Positions 16,985 to 26,675 are shown, counted from the stretch's first letter. The stretch is DNA of 64,000 nt from Parerythrobacter lutipelagi (GCF_005434975.1 NZ_SKCJ01000001.1:62001-126000), one strand, 5' to 3'. Numbers and translations are program-made. The notes: generated from the letters alone by a model not told the origin.

Positions 16985-17389
16985 ATGCTCAGCACAATTG
17001 TCTTCACCGCACTTCTGAGTGCCGCTCCACCCAATGCCACGCCCATAGTGATCAGGGATCCATACGTCGCCCGGGTGGAAGACCGAACGTACAATTTCGA
17101 ATGTCCCGACGTGAAAGCGCACGCGAATTTCTCCCGCCGCAATGACCAGATCTTCGGCAGCATTCGTGCGTCAACCGGCAACGAGCTGGTCGACTTCGAA
17201 CAATCGCAAAACATGGTGTTCGGCCAGCTGAGCATCATCGACGATATCTCGGTCAGCTGCGTGCAACAGCGCGCGGGCTTCAAGATGCTGGTTTCCGGCT
17301 ACAGCAAAGATGGCGGTGACGAGGTTATTCTGGAACTGCCCTTCGACAGCGAAGCAGGTTTCGGCCAACCGTCAAACATTCTTCGCTGA
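16985..17389 (+). CDS. Hypothetical exported protein
   Basis: 134-residue protein not assigned to a family. A short hydrophobic N-terminus (MLSTIVFTALLSAAPPNA) looks like a signal peptide, followed by a polar domain with cysteines at about residues 40 and 87 that could form a disulfide in the periplasm. AAGGAAG upstream gives a reasonable ribosome site. An overlapping minus-strand frame exists but has no signal sequence or ribosome site. It lies 92 bases after the metallophosphoesterase gene on the same strand. Function unknown. Confidence 0.55.
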   Translation: MLSTIVFTALLSAAPPNATPIVIRDPYVARVEDRTYNFECPDVKAHANFSRRNDQIFGSIRASTGNELVDFEQSQNMVFGQLSIIDDISVSCVQQRAGFKMLVSGYSKDGGDEVILELPFDSEAGFGQPSNILR

Positions 17390-17490
17390 TTTCGCGCTCG
17401 CCAATTTAGCGCTGTCCTACATGAACGCGGAACGGCTACGACCATCGGAATGATTGCTGCGAGGATCCCAGCGCAACACACCAAAACAAA

Positions 17491-17522
17491 AGCGCGGAAA
17501 CAGACTGAGCTGTTTCCGCGCT
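17491..17522 (-). terminator. Perfect 13-bp hairpin, terminator-like
   Basis: AGCGCGGAAACAG (17491-17503) is perfectly complementary to CTGTTTCCGCGCT (17510-17522) around a 6-base loop. On the minus strand it is followed by TTTTGTTTTGG, so it may terminate transcription from tsf. It could also serve the convergent plus-strand gene less efficiently. Confidence 0.6.
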
Positions 17523-17540
17523 GAATGTGTCACCCTGTAG

Positions 17541-17559
17541 GAAAGCGGAAACCGCTTTC
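17541..17559. repeat. Short 8-bp inverted repeat between two larger hairpins
   Basis: GAAAGCGG and CCGCTTTC flank an AAA loop. It lies between the two 13-bp hairpins in the tsf 3' region. The preceding 14 bases (GTCACCCTGTAGGA, 17530-17543) recur with one mismatch at 17597-17610 (GTCACCCTGTTGGA). Confidence 0.7.
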
Positions 17560-17576
17560 GTTTCAGGAGGTTGCAA

Positions 17577-17612
17577 AATCCAACAGGGTTACACCTGTCA
17601 CCCTGTTGGATT
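17577..17612 (-). terminator. Terminator hairpin immediately downstream of tsf
   Basis: AATCCAACAGGGT (17577-17589) and ACCCTGTTGGATT (17600-17612) are perfect 13-bp arms around a 10-base loop, 12 bases past the tsf stop. On the minus strand the stem ends in TTTT. It is the first of two strong hairpins in tandem after tsf. Confidence 0.7.
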
Positions 17613-17624
17613 AGCAGAAAGCAA

Positions 17625-18551
17625 TCAGCCTTTGACGGCAGCGGCGACTTCTGCCGCGAAATCGCTTTCTTCCTTCTCGATGCCTTCGCCAAGCTGGAAG
17701 CGGACATAGTCCTTCAGCACGATCGAAGTGCCCGCATCCTTGCCGGCCTTGGCAACGACGTCCGCGATCGGGGTCTTGTTGTCGATCACGAACAGCTGGC
17801 TGAGCAGCGCGTTTTCCTTGGCGAACTTGTTGATCGCGCCTTCGACCATCTTTTCCTGCACGTTTTCCGGCTTGCCGCTTTCGGCAGCCTTCTCGGCAGC
17901 GATCTTGCGCTCGCGCTCGATCAGGTCGGGGTCGAGGCTGTCGGCGTCGAGTGCCTGCGGGAAAGCGGCGGCGATGTGCATCGCAATCTGCTTGCCGAGC
18001 GGCTCGAGAACGTCGGCGCCGGCTTCGGATTCAAGCGCGACGAGAACGCCGATCTTGCCGAGGTTGGCGGCAACAGCATTGTGCATGTACGGAACAACCA
18101 CGCCATTGCTGACCGAAACGGTCTTCATCCGGCGGATCTGCTGGTTTTCACCGATCGTCGCGACATTGTCGGTCAGCTTTTCAGCGACCGTTCCGCCATC
18201 GGGATAGGCCATGCCCTTGAGCGTTTCGACATCGTCCGACGACGCGCCCGCTGCGGTTTCCGTAACCTTGCGGACGAAATCCTGGAACTTGTCGTTCTTG
18301 GCTACGAAATCGGTTTCCGAATTGACTTCGACGGCAACGCCGCTGGTGCCTTCGACGGCCACTCCGACGAGGCCTTCAGCCGCGGTACGGCTCGACTTCT
18401 TCTGTGCGGTGGCGAGGCCCTTGGCGCGTAGCGCGTCGATTGCGGCTTCGATGTCACCGTCGGCTTCGACAAGTGCCTTCTTGGCATCCATCATGCCCGC
18501 GCCGGTTTTTTCGCGCAGGGCTTTGATATCGGCGGTGGTGAAGTTCGCCAT
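17625..18551 (-). CDS. tsf: Translation elongation factor Ts
   Basis: Guanine nucleotide exchange factor for EF-Tu, 308 residues. The N-terminal UBA-like domain ([19 protein letters not shown]-type) and the following TEGLVGV and [10 protein letters not shown] motifs are characteristic. The start at 18551 ([10 protein letters not shown]) has AAGAAGGA upstream; the open frame upstream is the intergenic region. It lies 119 bases downstream of rpsB, as in nearly all bacteria, and is followed by stacked terminator hairpins. Confidence 0.98.
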   Translation of the reverse strand: MANFTTADIKALREKTGAGMMDAKKALVEADGDIEAAIDALRAKGLATAQKKSSRTAAEGLVGVAVEGTSGVAVEVNSETDFVAKNDKFQDFVRKVTETAAGASSDDVETLKGMAYPDGGTVAEKLTDNVATIGENQQIRRMKTVSVSNGVVVPYMHNAVAANLGKIGVLVALESEAGADVLEPLGKQIAMHIAAAFPQALDADSLDPDLIERERKIAAEKAAESGKPENVQEKMVEGAINKFAKENALLSQLFVIDNKTPIADVVAKAGKDAGTSIVLKDYVRFQLGEGIEKEESDFAAEVAAAVKG

Positions 18552-18670
18552 GATATGAATCCTTCTTAAATTGCTCGCACGCGCTTGTCCCATGGGTGGT
18601 CCCAAAGAACATCGCGCCGTGCTGGATCAGGAATGTGACGGGCGCGTGCAGCGCCCGCCCATTCACAAGA

Positions 18671-19423
18671 TTATGCGGTAGCGGCTTCTGCCGGCGGTTC
18701 GGCCATTGCGCCGACGTCTTCGCCCGAATCGCCAACTGCCTTGCCCTTGCCGCTGCGGGCCGCTTCGGCAATCGCATCGCAATACATGCGGATGGCACGC
18801 ACTGCATCGTCGTTCCCCGGAACCGGGAAAGCGATTCCTTCGGGATCGACATTGGTGTCGAGCACAGCAACGACCGGAATGCCGAGAACATTGGCTTCCT
18901 TGATCGCCAGCTCTTCCTTGTTGGCGTCGATCACGAACATCACGTCCGGAATGCCGCCCATGTCGCGGATACCGCCGAGCGAAAGCTCAAGCTTGTCACG
19001 CTCACGCGTCAGCTGGAGGATTTCCTTCTTCGTCAGGCCCGATGATTCACCGGAAAGCTGCTCTTCAAGGGTCTTGAGACGCTTGATCGACTGGCTGATG
19101 GTTTTCCAGTTGGTCAGCATGCCGCCGAGCCAACGGTGGTTGACGAAGTGCTGGCCCGAAGCGCGAGCGGCTTCTGCAATCGGTTCCTGTGCCTGGCGCT
19201 TGGTGCCAACGAACAGAACCTTGCCGCCCGAACGGACAGACGACTGCACAAAGTCGAGCGCACGCGCGAACAGCGGCACGGTCTGCGACAGGTCGATGAT
19301 GTGAACACCGTTGCGCGCGCCGAAGATGTACGGCTTCATCCGCGGGTTCCAGCGGTGGGTCTGGTGGCCGAAGTGTGCCCCGGCCTCGATCAATTGCTGC
19401 ATGGTGACGGTAGGTCCCGCCAT
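18671..19423 (-). CDS. rpsB: 30S ribosomal protein S2
   Basis: 250-residue small-subunit protein. It starts at 19423 ([15 protein letters not shown]), with GGAAGGAA upstream. Motifs [19 protein letters not shown] and [13 protein letters not shown] are invariant features of S2. The C-terminus has an acidic and Ala-rich extension. It forms an operon with tsf. The open frame extending to 19567 is leader sequence, where S2 commonly autoregulates its own mRNA. Confidence 0.98.
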   Translation of the reverse strand: MAGPTVTMQQLIEAGAHFGHQTHRWNPRMKPYIFGARNGVHIIDLSQTVPLFARALDFVQSSVRSGGKVLFVGTKRQAQEPIAEAARASGQHFVNHRWLGGMLTNWKTISQSIKRLKTLEEQLSGESSGLTKKEILQLTRERDKLELSLGGIRDMGGIPDVMFVIDANKEELAIKEANVLGIPVVAVLDTNVDPEGIAFPVPGNDDAVRAIRMYCDAIAEAARSGKGKAVGDSGEDVGAMAEPPAEAATA

Positions 19424-19764
19424 AAGTAATTCCTTCCGGTTATGCCTCTGAAAAGCTGGAACCGTGGGGTGATCCCCCTGCGGCACCGGTATGAGTGCTT
19501 TCCATGTGGATTTGTCCGTCTCTCCAGCAGGCGAAATGCCACTCTTCGGATTCGAACGACGCGCCATTAGCGCCCCTGTGGAGGAAAATAAAGCCTCAAT
19601 TCACCGCAGGCGCAGCGGCACTGGCCGCAAAAACCTCTTGACGCGAGGGAACAAAAAGAGAACATAGGAACAGCGCCGAAACCAATCGCCGTTACGAATG
19701 TTTAATTCACAAGCTATCCACAGTTTGTCAACAAGCTCGTGGGCGGAAAACGAAAGTGCGAAAC
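19424..19764. other. Intergenic region: rpsB leader and SOS promoter region
   Basis: 341 bases between rpsB (minus) and the small plus-strand gene. The rpsB-proximal half should contain the rpsB 5' leader and promoter. I cannot assign a -10/-35 pair confidently and did not recognise an Rfam leader structure by eye. The distal half carries the LexA-type box at 19649-19663, overlapping a weak plus-strand promoter candidate (TTGACG at 19638, AACATA at 19661, 17-base spacer). Confidence 0.5.
19649..19663. promoter_or_regulatory. LexA (SOS) box, alphaproteobacterial type
   Basis: GAACAAAAAGAGAAC is a perfect GAAC-N7-GAAC direct repeat (reverse: GTTCTCTTTTTGTTC), the LexA operator of alphaproteobacteria. 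It overlaps the spacer and -10 of a plus-strand promoter candidate, which is where a repressor should sit. It is about 100 bases upstream of the small membrane-protein gene at 19765 and about 230 bases upstream of rpsB in the other direction. It is the only such box I saw in the window. LexA binding itself is inferred. Confidence 0.75.
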
Positions 19765-20028
19765 ATGCTTGGATTGACCCTGATAACCCTTTTTTGCGGC
19801 ACCGCTGCTGCAACTGTCATGATCCTCGTGGACAGCACTGTGCGTGGGCGTAACGCCCACCGCAGCCTGCGCGCTGGGGAAGCAGCCCGGTCAAACCAGC
19901 GCGCTCGGATTTCGATCATGCAATTCGGTGAGGCACCCTGCCCGGCGCTGAAGCTGGTCAGTCGCGCAGTTCCGCAATGTCGAGCGGCTTCGGAGCATCC
20001 GCAGGTAGAGTGGCGCGCTGCCGCTTGA
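19765..20028 (+). CDS. Small membrane protein, candidate SOS-controlled gene
   Basis: 87-residue protein (ATG 19765; an in-frame GTG lies at 19756). Residues 1-23 form one hydrophobic helix (MLGLTLITLFCGTAAATVMI), followed by an Arg-rich stretch (RGRNAHRSLR), which predicts an N-terminal membrane anchor with a cytoplasmic tail. No family recognised. Its last 71 bases overlap the 3' end of pssA on the opposite strand, so part of the C-terminus may be constrained by pssA. A LexA-type box lies 100 bases upstream. Small membrane proteins induced by SOS inhibit cell division in other bacteria (SidA in Caulobacter, SulA by a different mechanism); that role here is only inference. Ribosome site weak. 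Confidence 0.5.
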   Translation: MLGLTLITLFCGTAAATVMILVDSTVRGRNAHRSLRAGEAARSNQRARISIMQFGEAPCPALKLVSRAVPQCRAASEHPQVEWRAAA

Positions 20029-20812
20029 TGCGGCTGTACTTGATCAGTGCCCACGGCATAAGCAGCAGATAGCCGGCACAGATTACCGTCAGGGTCCACC
20101 AGGGTTCGAGCAGTAGTCCGCCGAACAGCATCCCGACAAAAGCGATCAGCTCAAGCCGCACATTCCGGCGCGGACGGATGGACGACCAGCTGAATGTCGC
20201 AATGTTCGAGATCATCAGGAAAGCGATTATCGCCATCCAGACTGCGTTGATGATCGGTTCACGGAACCACTCTTCGCCCGTCGCCATCCATAGATAGAAC
20301 GGGATAAAGGCAAGCCCCGCCCCAACCGGCGCGGGAACACCTGTAAGGAAACCGGCCGATTTATGCGGCTGCTCGTCGGTGTCGATCTGGGCGTTGAATC
20401 GCGCCAGCCGCAAGGCGCAGCAAATCGCAAAGGCGAGCGAGGCAAACCAGCCGATACGCGGCAGGTCTTGCAGGGTCCAAAGGTAGAATATGATCGCCGG
20501 GGCCATCCCGAAGGAAAGCGAATCGGCCAAGCTGTCGAGCTCAGCGCCGAACCGCGACTGGGCGTTGAGCAATCGCGCAACCCGGCCGTCCATGGCATCC
20601 AGCAATCCCGCGAGAATCACTGCAAAAATAGCCAGTTCCCAATTTTCGGCGATGGCAAAACGAATGCCCGTAAGCCCGGAACACAGTGCGGCCGCTGTGA
20701 TCGCATTCGGCAAAACCGTCCGCAAGGAAAGCCCCTTGGCCTTCTTGTTCCGTACCGTCGAAACCTCGTCTTCCGCGGCCTTCGGGCCGATGCGCAAACC
20801 GTCTTCACTCAT
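19958..20812 (-). CDS. pssA: CDP-diacylglycerol-serine O-phosphatidyltransferase
   Basis: Polytopic membrane enzyme of 284 residues making phosphatidylserine from CDP-DAG and serine. The CDP-alcohol phosphotransferase signature runs through [18 protein letters not shown] and continues to [12 protein letters not shown], with the catalytic aspartates. Its start overlaps the psd stop by four bases (ATGA), so the two consecutive steps to phosphatidylethanolamine are coupled. Confidence 0.95.
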   Translation of the reverse strand: MSEDGLRIGPKAAEDEVSTVRNKKAKGLSLRTVLPNAITAAALCSGLTGIRFAIAENWELAIFAVILAGLLDAMDGRVARLLNAQSRFGAELDSLADSLSFGMAPAIIFYLWTLQDLPRIGWFASLAFAICCALRLARFNAQIDTDEQPHKSAGFLTGVPAPVGAGLAFIPFYLWMATGEEWFREPIINAVWMAIIAFLMISNIATFSWSSIRPRRNVRLELIAFVGMLFGGLLLEPWWTLTVICAGYLLLMPWALIKYSRIKRQRATLPADAPKPLDIAELRD

Positions 20813-21561
20813 TGCGCCACACCCTCGATCAGCTTTTGCGTTCCGATAATTGCCAGCACCGTCTCTCCGGCGACGACTTTCTGCCCGAGCAGGACCGATG
20901 AGCTCGTCCCGGCAGGTAGGTAAACGTCGACACGGCTGCCGAAGCGAATGAGGCCGACCCGCTGGCCAGCTGCAAGCGTATCACCCGGCTTGACGAATGG
21001 CAGGATACGCCGCGCAACGAGCCCGGCAATCTGCGTGAACCCGATGGAAAGACCGTCGCCGCGCTCGATCAGGATGTGCTGCCGCTCATTCTCTTCGCTC
21101 GCCTTGTCGAGATCGGCGTTCATGAACTTTCCAGGCATATAGATCAGCCGCCGGACCGTTCCCCCGACAGGCGCGCGATTGATGTGCACATCGAACACGC
21201 TCATGAAAATGGATATGCGAGTGACCGGTCCCGGCGCGAGCCCGGCATGGCCTGAACCGTCATCGCCGACAAGCTCCGCAGGCGGTTCGACCTCTGCAAT
21301 CAGCGAAACCAGCCCGTCCGCCGGAGATACGATAACGTTGTCACCCTGCGGCACGACACGCTCAGGATCGCGAAAGAACGCAAACACGAAAGCGGTCAGC
21401 CCCAACATGGGCCAGCCGATGATTTCCCAGTCGAACAGGATCAAAAAGACCAGACTGACTACCAGCGAGATGACGCCGAACTTGCGCCCTTCCGGGTGGA
21501 TCGAGGGCCAATTCCAACTCGCGTCTCCGCGGCCTTGATTGTCTGTGATTTCACCTGCCAT
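20809..21561 (-). CDS. psd: Phosphatidylserine decarboxylase proenzyme
   Basis: Converts phosphatidylserine to phosphatidylethanolamine using a pyruvoyl cofactor formed by self-cleavage. 250 residues. The GS cleavage site is in [12 protein letters not shown], with S209 the future pyruvoyl group. This is the short, soluble-type or singly anchored Psd with a hydrophobic segment near residues 28-62. It is the first gene of the psd-pssA pair. An adjacent divergent region of 45 bases separates it from the FabH-like gene. Confidence 0.95.
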   Translation of the reverse strand: MAGEITDNQGRGDASWNWPSIHPEGRKFGVISLVVSLVFLILFDWEIIGWPMLGLTAFVFAFFRDPERVVPQGDNVIVSPADGLVSLIAEVEPPAELVGDDGSGHAGLAPGPVTRISIFMSVFDVHINRAPVGGTVRRLIYMPGKFMNADLDKASEENERQHILIERGDGLSIGFTQIAGLVARRILPFVKPGDTLAAGQRVGLIRFGSRVDVYLPAGTSSSVLLGQKVVAGETVLAIIGTQKLIEGVAQ

Positions 21562-21606
21562 GTCGGCTCACTTAGGGGTTGGCTCGAGCAGTCACAAGCA
21601 AAAGGC

Positions 21607-22740
21607 TCAGGCCGCAGTCTTGCGGACGAAAACCGTACCAGCGGAGTATCCGGCGCCGAAACTGCATATCAGCCCCGTGTCGCCTTCAGCCAGATCCTCG
21701 CTATGCAAATGGAACGCGATGATCGATCCGGCGCTCGAGGTGTTGCCATAGGTGTCCAGCACAGTCGGGCTCTCGTCTTCGCTCGCCTCATGTCCCAGCA
21801 CCCGGTGGGCGATCAGCCGGTTCATCCCGGTATTGGCCTGATGCAGCCACAGGCGGCGCAGCCCCCGGGGATCGATCGAAAGCCGTTCGGCTTCGTCGAC
21901 GATCATCTGCGCGACCATCGGGACCACTTCCTTGAACACCTTGCGTCCTTCCTGAACAAACAGCTTGTCGGCAGCGTTGGATGTTTCGGGATGAGCACGG
22001 TTGAGGAAGCCGAAGTTGTTGCGAATATTGTTCGAGAACACCGTCTTCAGCCTGGTGCCGAGAATGTCCCAGTGATCCGGCGGCGCGATTGCCGCGTCTT
22101 CGACCAGGACGGCGGTCGCCACGTCGCCAAAGATGAAATGGCTGTCGCGGTCGCGCCAATTAAGGTGTCCGCTGGTGATTTCGGGGCTGACCACAAGAAC
22201 GCTCTTCGCGTTGCCCGCACGAATATAATCGGCGGCGGTCTGGATGCCGAAGGTCGCCGACGAGCACGCAACGTTCATGTCGAACGCGAATCCGTCGATC
22301 CCCAGCGCCTGCTGGATCTCGATCGCCATCGCCGGATAGGGGCGCTGCATGTTCGAAGCCGCGCACAGGACAGCGTCGACATTTTCCGGCCTGCGCCCAG
22401 CCCGTTCAAGCGCCTGACGCGCAGCTTTCACGCCGATCTCCGCGAGGATCGACAATTCATCATTTCCCCGCTCTTCCCAGCGCGGTGACATCGTCTCGGG
22501 ATCGAGGATCGGATCTTTGACCATGACATTGCGCGCTTTGATCCCGCTCGCCTTTTCGATGAACTCGACCGAGCTTGGCGCAAGCGCCTCGACCCCGCCA
22601 GCAGCGATAGCGTCGGCGTTTTCGGCGTTGAACAGCTCAACATATTTGTTGAAACTTTCGACCAGTTCTTCGTTGGAAATGCTTTCCGAGGGGGTGAACA
22701 GGCCGGTCGATGAAATGACGGGACGATGTGTAGCTTCCAT
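21607..22740 (-). CDS. FabH-like 3-oxoacyl-ACP synthase III family protein
   Basis: Thiolase-fold condensing enzyme of 377 residues. The catalytic triad is C159 in NVACSSATF, a His in LWLHQANTGMN and an Asn in YGNTSSAGS. It is longer than housekeeping FabH (about 320), with an insertion after the N-terminal strand (residues 36-60), and lacks the ANTFGN/GGG ending of canonical FabH. It could be a second FabH that uses acyl-CoA starters, or a ketoacyl synthase for a special lipid. It neighbours psd and pssA but is separated by 45 bases on the same strand. Confidence 0.82.
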   Translation of the reverse strand: MEATHRPVISSTGLFTPSESISNEELVESFNKYVELFNAENADAIAAGGVEALAPSSVEFIEKASGIKARNVMVKDPILDPETMSPRWEERGNDELSILAEIGVKAARQALERAGRRPENVDAVLCAASNMQRPYPAMAIEIQQALGIDGFAFDMNVACSSATFGIQTAADYIRAGNAKSVLVVSPEITSGHLNWRDRDSHFIFGDVATAVLVEDAAIAPPDHWDILGTRLKTVFSNNIRNNFGFLNRAHPETSNAADKLFVQEGRKVFKEVVPMVAQMIVDEAERLSIDPRGLRRLWLHQANTGMNRLIAHRVLGHEASEDESPTVLDTYGNTSSAGSIIAFHLHSEDLAEGDTGLICSFGAGYSAGTVFVRKTAA

Positions 22741-22843
22741 GCGCCGAGCCTACTGCGGCACCTACTGTTCCGCAAGATTGGTTAGGCCAAAAGAAAAGGG
22801 CCGCCTGTCAAGCAAGCGGCCCTCTCAATAGGTCGGTTCTATC

Positions 22844-25366
22844 TTAGAACTTGGTACGCACGGTCACGCCATAGCTCCGCGGTTCCTGTGGGAATGCAGA
22901 GCGCGAGCCAGACCGCAGCACGGTGTTGAACGTCACACCGCGCGTAACCTGGTTCGTGATGTTCGTTCCGAAGACTTCGATCGCCCAGCTATCGTCCTGA
23001 GCGCCGATACCGGCACGCAGATTGATCTTGGTGTTGCTGTCCTGAACATCGAACGGCACCAATACCGGGTTGGCCAGGCTTGCCGGATCAACCGCTTGGG
23101 TCGAGGTCCGGCGATCATCTTCGAAGCGGATCTGGCCGTTGACGAAGAAGTCGAGGTAATTGCCCAGATCTTTCTCGTAGGTCGCACCAGCAATCGCGAC
23201 GATTTCCGGGGCATTGGTGAGTGAATTGCCACACAGCGACAAAACGTTCAGCGAGGTCTGCGTTCCGGCGCAATCGTCCGGATAGTTCGCATCTGTGTAG
23301 GTTATACCACCGTTGAACGTAAGGTTGTCACTGGGGCGAATAACCGTCTCGATTTCAATGCCTTGCGTCTCGGCCTTGGGCACGTTGAATGTCGTGAACT
23401 GAGCACCGGTGAATTCAAGAACCTGGAAGTTCGAGAACTCTTCAAGGAACGCGGCGATATTCAGCGTCACGGCGTTATCGATCAGCCTGGCTTTCAGACC
23501 GATTTCATACGCATCGACTTCTTCCGACAGGAAGCGCGGATCTGCGCCCCCGGCCGCGGCAGTCGAATCGAGGTTGAAACCGCCCGATTTGTAACCGTGC
23601 GTGAAGCTCGCATACACATTGATCGGAGCGTCGAAAGCGTAGCTGATTTTACCAGTGTAGATCAGTTCGGAATCCTCGAATTCCGAAGCGAATGTCCGCG
23701 GCAGCGGAAATACTGCTGCTTGCGGTAGATCGGCCGGTGCAGTGAAGGCGAAGCACCCCGTTCCAAACACGTTGCTGATGAGCGGCGCGGGAACATTCCC
23801 CGCTCCGATCGACGCCAGAATTGCCGGGCAAAGAGGATTGTTGTTGGCACCCTGCTGGAATGAGCCATCCTTGCTTTCGTCCGAATAACGCAGCCCCACC
23901 GTCAGAGCGAGCGAGTCGGTGACGTTGAACGTGTTATGGGTAAACACGGACCAGCTCTTGCTGTTCTGCGTGTACAGGTTGGTGTTTGTCGTGCCCGCCG
24001 GATCAATCCCGCCCGAAAGAACGGAGAGCGGATTGGCCCCGAATGCGCCGCCGGTGGGGGCGAAGAAAAGCGCCCCGATCAGTTCACCGTAGTCCTCGCC
24101 GAGCGAGAAATCGACCTGTTGCGCAATGTCCTCTTCAGAATAATAAACACCGACGAGCCAGTCGAGAGCGCCGCCGAATGCCTCGCCTTGTACCCGCAAT
24201 TCGTGCGTCATTGTTTCGATACCGACGATCCCGGCATCCACGTCGAACACGTCGAGTCCCGAGAAATCGGAGTCGTAGTTTTCGAACGAATCGTATTCGC
24301 GATAGGATCCGACGTAGATGATATCGGCGCTATCCCCGAGCGGCACCTCGAGTTCACCCGTAACCCCCCACTGCTCGATAATGGTGGTGGGTACAAAGTT
24401 TGCCGTGGCTATCCGCGCGTCGATTGCCGCCTCGGCGGTGGTTTGGTCAAACCGGTTTGTCGCTACGATTGGCCCCGCCATGCCCCCCCGGGCACCAAGA
24501 CCAACTGCTGCGAACAATCCAGCGGTTTCGATCGGCGATTGAAGAACCTCTATCGCAGCGCCGAACGGAGCGGTGCTTTCGGAATAGTCGCCAATAATCC
24601 GCCCCCTGATCCCGCCTTCGGTTTCCTAACCGATCTGGCCGCGCACAAGAAACTGATCGGCACCGTTGGAATCGCCGAGTTCGGCTCCGTTACGGTCAAC
24701 AACAGTGATGAAACCATCGCGCTCGCGATAAGCCCCGGTCAGACGGACCGCCAAGGTGTCCTGTACGATGGGAACGTTGATCGCGCCTTGTATGCTATAC
24801 AGATCGCGGTTGCCGTATGTGGCATTGGCAAAGCCGCCGAACTCGGAGAGGTCTGGGCGCTTATTGGTAATGTTCAGCGCACCGGCGGAGGTGTTCCGTC
24901 CGAAAAGCGTACCCTGCGGGCCGCGAAGAACCTCGACACGCTCGACATCGACAAACTCGGAGAGCGCGACGCCGGGACGCGATTGGTATGCGCCATCGAT
25001 AAAGATACCGACCGCGCTTTCGAAACCGATATTGTTCGACGTGGTACCCACGCCGCGAATACGCAGCACCACCGACCCTGCGGCGGTCTGAGCGCTTGAT
25101 GTCGAGAAGCTGGGCGAGACATTGGTTATCTCCTGAACATTCACAACGCCTTGGCGTTCGAGCTGAACAGGGCTCACCGCTGTAACCGCGATAGGAATAT
25201 CTTGAACGTCTTGCTCACGGCGGGTTGCCGTCACAATGATGATGTCGTCATCGAATTCAGGGGTCGCAGCAGTTTCATCGCTGTCTTGAGCAAACGAAGT
25301 TCCCGAAAGGCCGGCAAATCCTGCAGCACAGGCGATGGCTGTCGTGCGCAAAAGCATCGTCTTCAT
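22844..25366 (-). pseudogene. TonB-dependent receptor interrupted by one in-frame amber codon
   Basis: Outer-membrane TonB-dependent receptor. Codons 1-246 from the ATG at 25366 carry a signal peptide (ending SFAQ), a TonB-box-like DDIIIVTATR and a plug domain (RIRGVG, VEVLRGPQGTLFGRN). A TAG at 24626-24628 follows LVRGQIG. The same frame then continues without another stop for 593 codons (beginning ETEGGIRGRIIGDYSEST) through the barrel to a terminal GVTVRTKF. No frameshift is needed: a single base change removes the stop and gives an 840-residue receptor of normal length. So this is a nonsense mutation or a sequencing error. The C-terminal part alone would lack a signal peptide. SD GGAGAGGA precedes the ATG. 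Confidence 0.85.
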
Positions 25367-25611
25367 AAAAATTCCTCTCCAAGTGCTCGCAAACGCGAAC
25401 GTTCGGCGTGCGCATTTCAGGCATCACCGCTGTTACAATTATGGAACACACTGGGTAATAGGAGCAATGCCGACGCGTACTCGGACGCAATAATGCGGCA
25501 CTGCGTGGCGATTATGCACCATATTGCTTTGTGGCAATGCATCGCTGACCAAAGAAACTTGCGCCTCGACGCTACGGCATCGCGCTCTTTCAACTCAACG
25601 GAGGCGGCAAG

Positions 25612-25697
25612 TGGTGGACAGGGCTGGATTCGAACCAGCGTACGCTTGCGCGGGCAGATTTACAGTCTGCTGCCTTTAACCACTCGGCCACCTGTCC
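25612..25697 (-). tRNA. tRNA-Tyr (anticodon GTA)
   Basis: Class II tRNA with a long variable arm. On the minus strand the acceptor is GGACAGG paired with CCTGTCC, the anticodon loop contains GTA (GACTGTAAATC), and discriminator A plus the CCA end are encoded at 25612-25615. It lies between the receptor gene and rlmB. Confidence 0.97.
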
Positions 25698-25852
25698 ACT
25701 TGGCTTGTCGGTTGGCGGTAGAAACCGCCTGAAACTGCACCCCATATTCAGGGGCGATCCGACCGAGAGGCGCCCCTTTGGCGAAGCGGCGCTTGCCTGT
25801 CAATGGGCGTGCTGGCATGGCGCCGAAACAATCATGATTTCGGGTGAGTTTG

Positions 25853-26656
25853 ATGGCCAAAGGTGAACGCAAACGCGCGCTGCGCGGTAGAGCGGGACGG
25901 ATGCAAGGTGGTCGTGGCAGCGGCCGGGCGAGCACGGGCAGTGTCCGGCTCTGGGGGCGTCACGCGGTAGAAGCGGCGCTGAAAAACCCCCAGCGGGTCC
26001 ATCGCAAGCTGTGGGCGACGCGGGAAAGCATCGAAGAGCTGGACGGCGAATTGCCGGCCGACTTCCCGGTTGAATATGCAAATGTCGCGGATCTTGCGCG
26101 GCTGGTTGCTCGCGATGCGCCGCACCAGGGGCTGGTGCTTGAATGTGCCGCACTTGAGGATGTGTTCCTCGACGAAGCGATGCAGGCACGGCCCGGTTCA
26201 CCGCTAGTATTCCTGGATCAGGTGACAGACCCGCATAACGTCGGTGCAATCCTGCGGTCCGCAGCTGCCTTCGGTGCTGCTGCCATTGTCACGCAGGACC
26301 GGCACGCTCCACCGGAGTCGGGAACCGTGGCGAAAAGCGCGTCTGGCGCGATGGAGACAGTTCCCTGGGTGCGGGTGGTCAATCTTTCGCGGGCGCTCGA
26401 TGAGGCTGCCAATGAAGGATATTGGCGCATAGGTTTGGCCGGAGAGGCGGAATCCGAGTTCGCGCAGATCCTGCCTACTGGTCCCGTTGCGCTGGTGCTG
26501 GGCGCAGAGGGCGAAGGGATGCGCCAGAACGTGGCGTCACATTGCGATGCCCTTGCCCGGCTCCCCATTTCAAGCAGTATCGAAAGCTTGAATGTCTCGA
26601 ACGCTGCAGCAATCGGACTCTATGCTATAGCGATGCACAGCTCCGAATCTGGCTGA
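25853..26656 (+). CDS. rlmB: 23S rRNA 2'-O-methyltransferase of the RlmB/TrmH (SpoU) family
   Basis: SPOUT-fold methyltransferase using S-adenosylmethionine, 267 residues. A basic, Arg-rich N-terminus leads to a substrate-binding domain (SVRLWGRHAVEAALKN, typical of RlmB). The three SpoU motifs are VFLDQVTDPHNVGAILRSA (motif 1), ALVLGAEGEGMR (motif 2) and LPISSSIESLNVSNAAAI (motif 3). ATG 25853 is taken; an in-frame GTG at 25844 precedes it. The exact methylation target (Gm2251 for RlmB) is inferred from family. Confidence 0.9.
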   Translation: MAKGERKRALRGRAGRMQGGRGSGRASTGSVRLWGRHAVEAALKNPQRVHRKLWATRESIEELDGELPADFPVEYANVADLARLVARDAPHQGLVLECAALEDVFLDEAMQARPGSPLVFLDQVTDPHNVGAILRSAAAFGAAAIVTQDRHAPPESGTVAKSASGAMETVPWVRVVNLSRALDEAANEGYWRIGLAGEAESEFAQILPTGPVALVLGAEGEGMRQNVASHCDALARLPISSSIESLNVSNAAAIGLYAIAMHSSESG

Positions 26657-26675
26657 ACAAACGCGGGGGAAAGAA

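Noticed and set aside
19715-19725. DnaA-box-like CTATCCACA near 19.72 kb as a replication origin
   Set aside because: Only one near-match was seen, with no cluster of boxes or origin-linked genes nearby. Treated as chance.
24517-25366. Frameshift in the TonB-dependent receptor
   Set aside because: The two open parts are in the same frame (849 bases between 25366 and 24517 is divisible by three). The break is a single TAG, not a shift.
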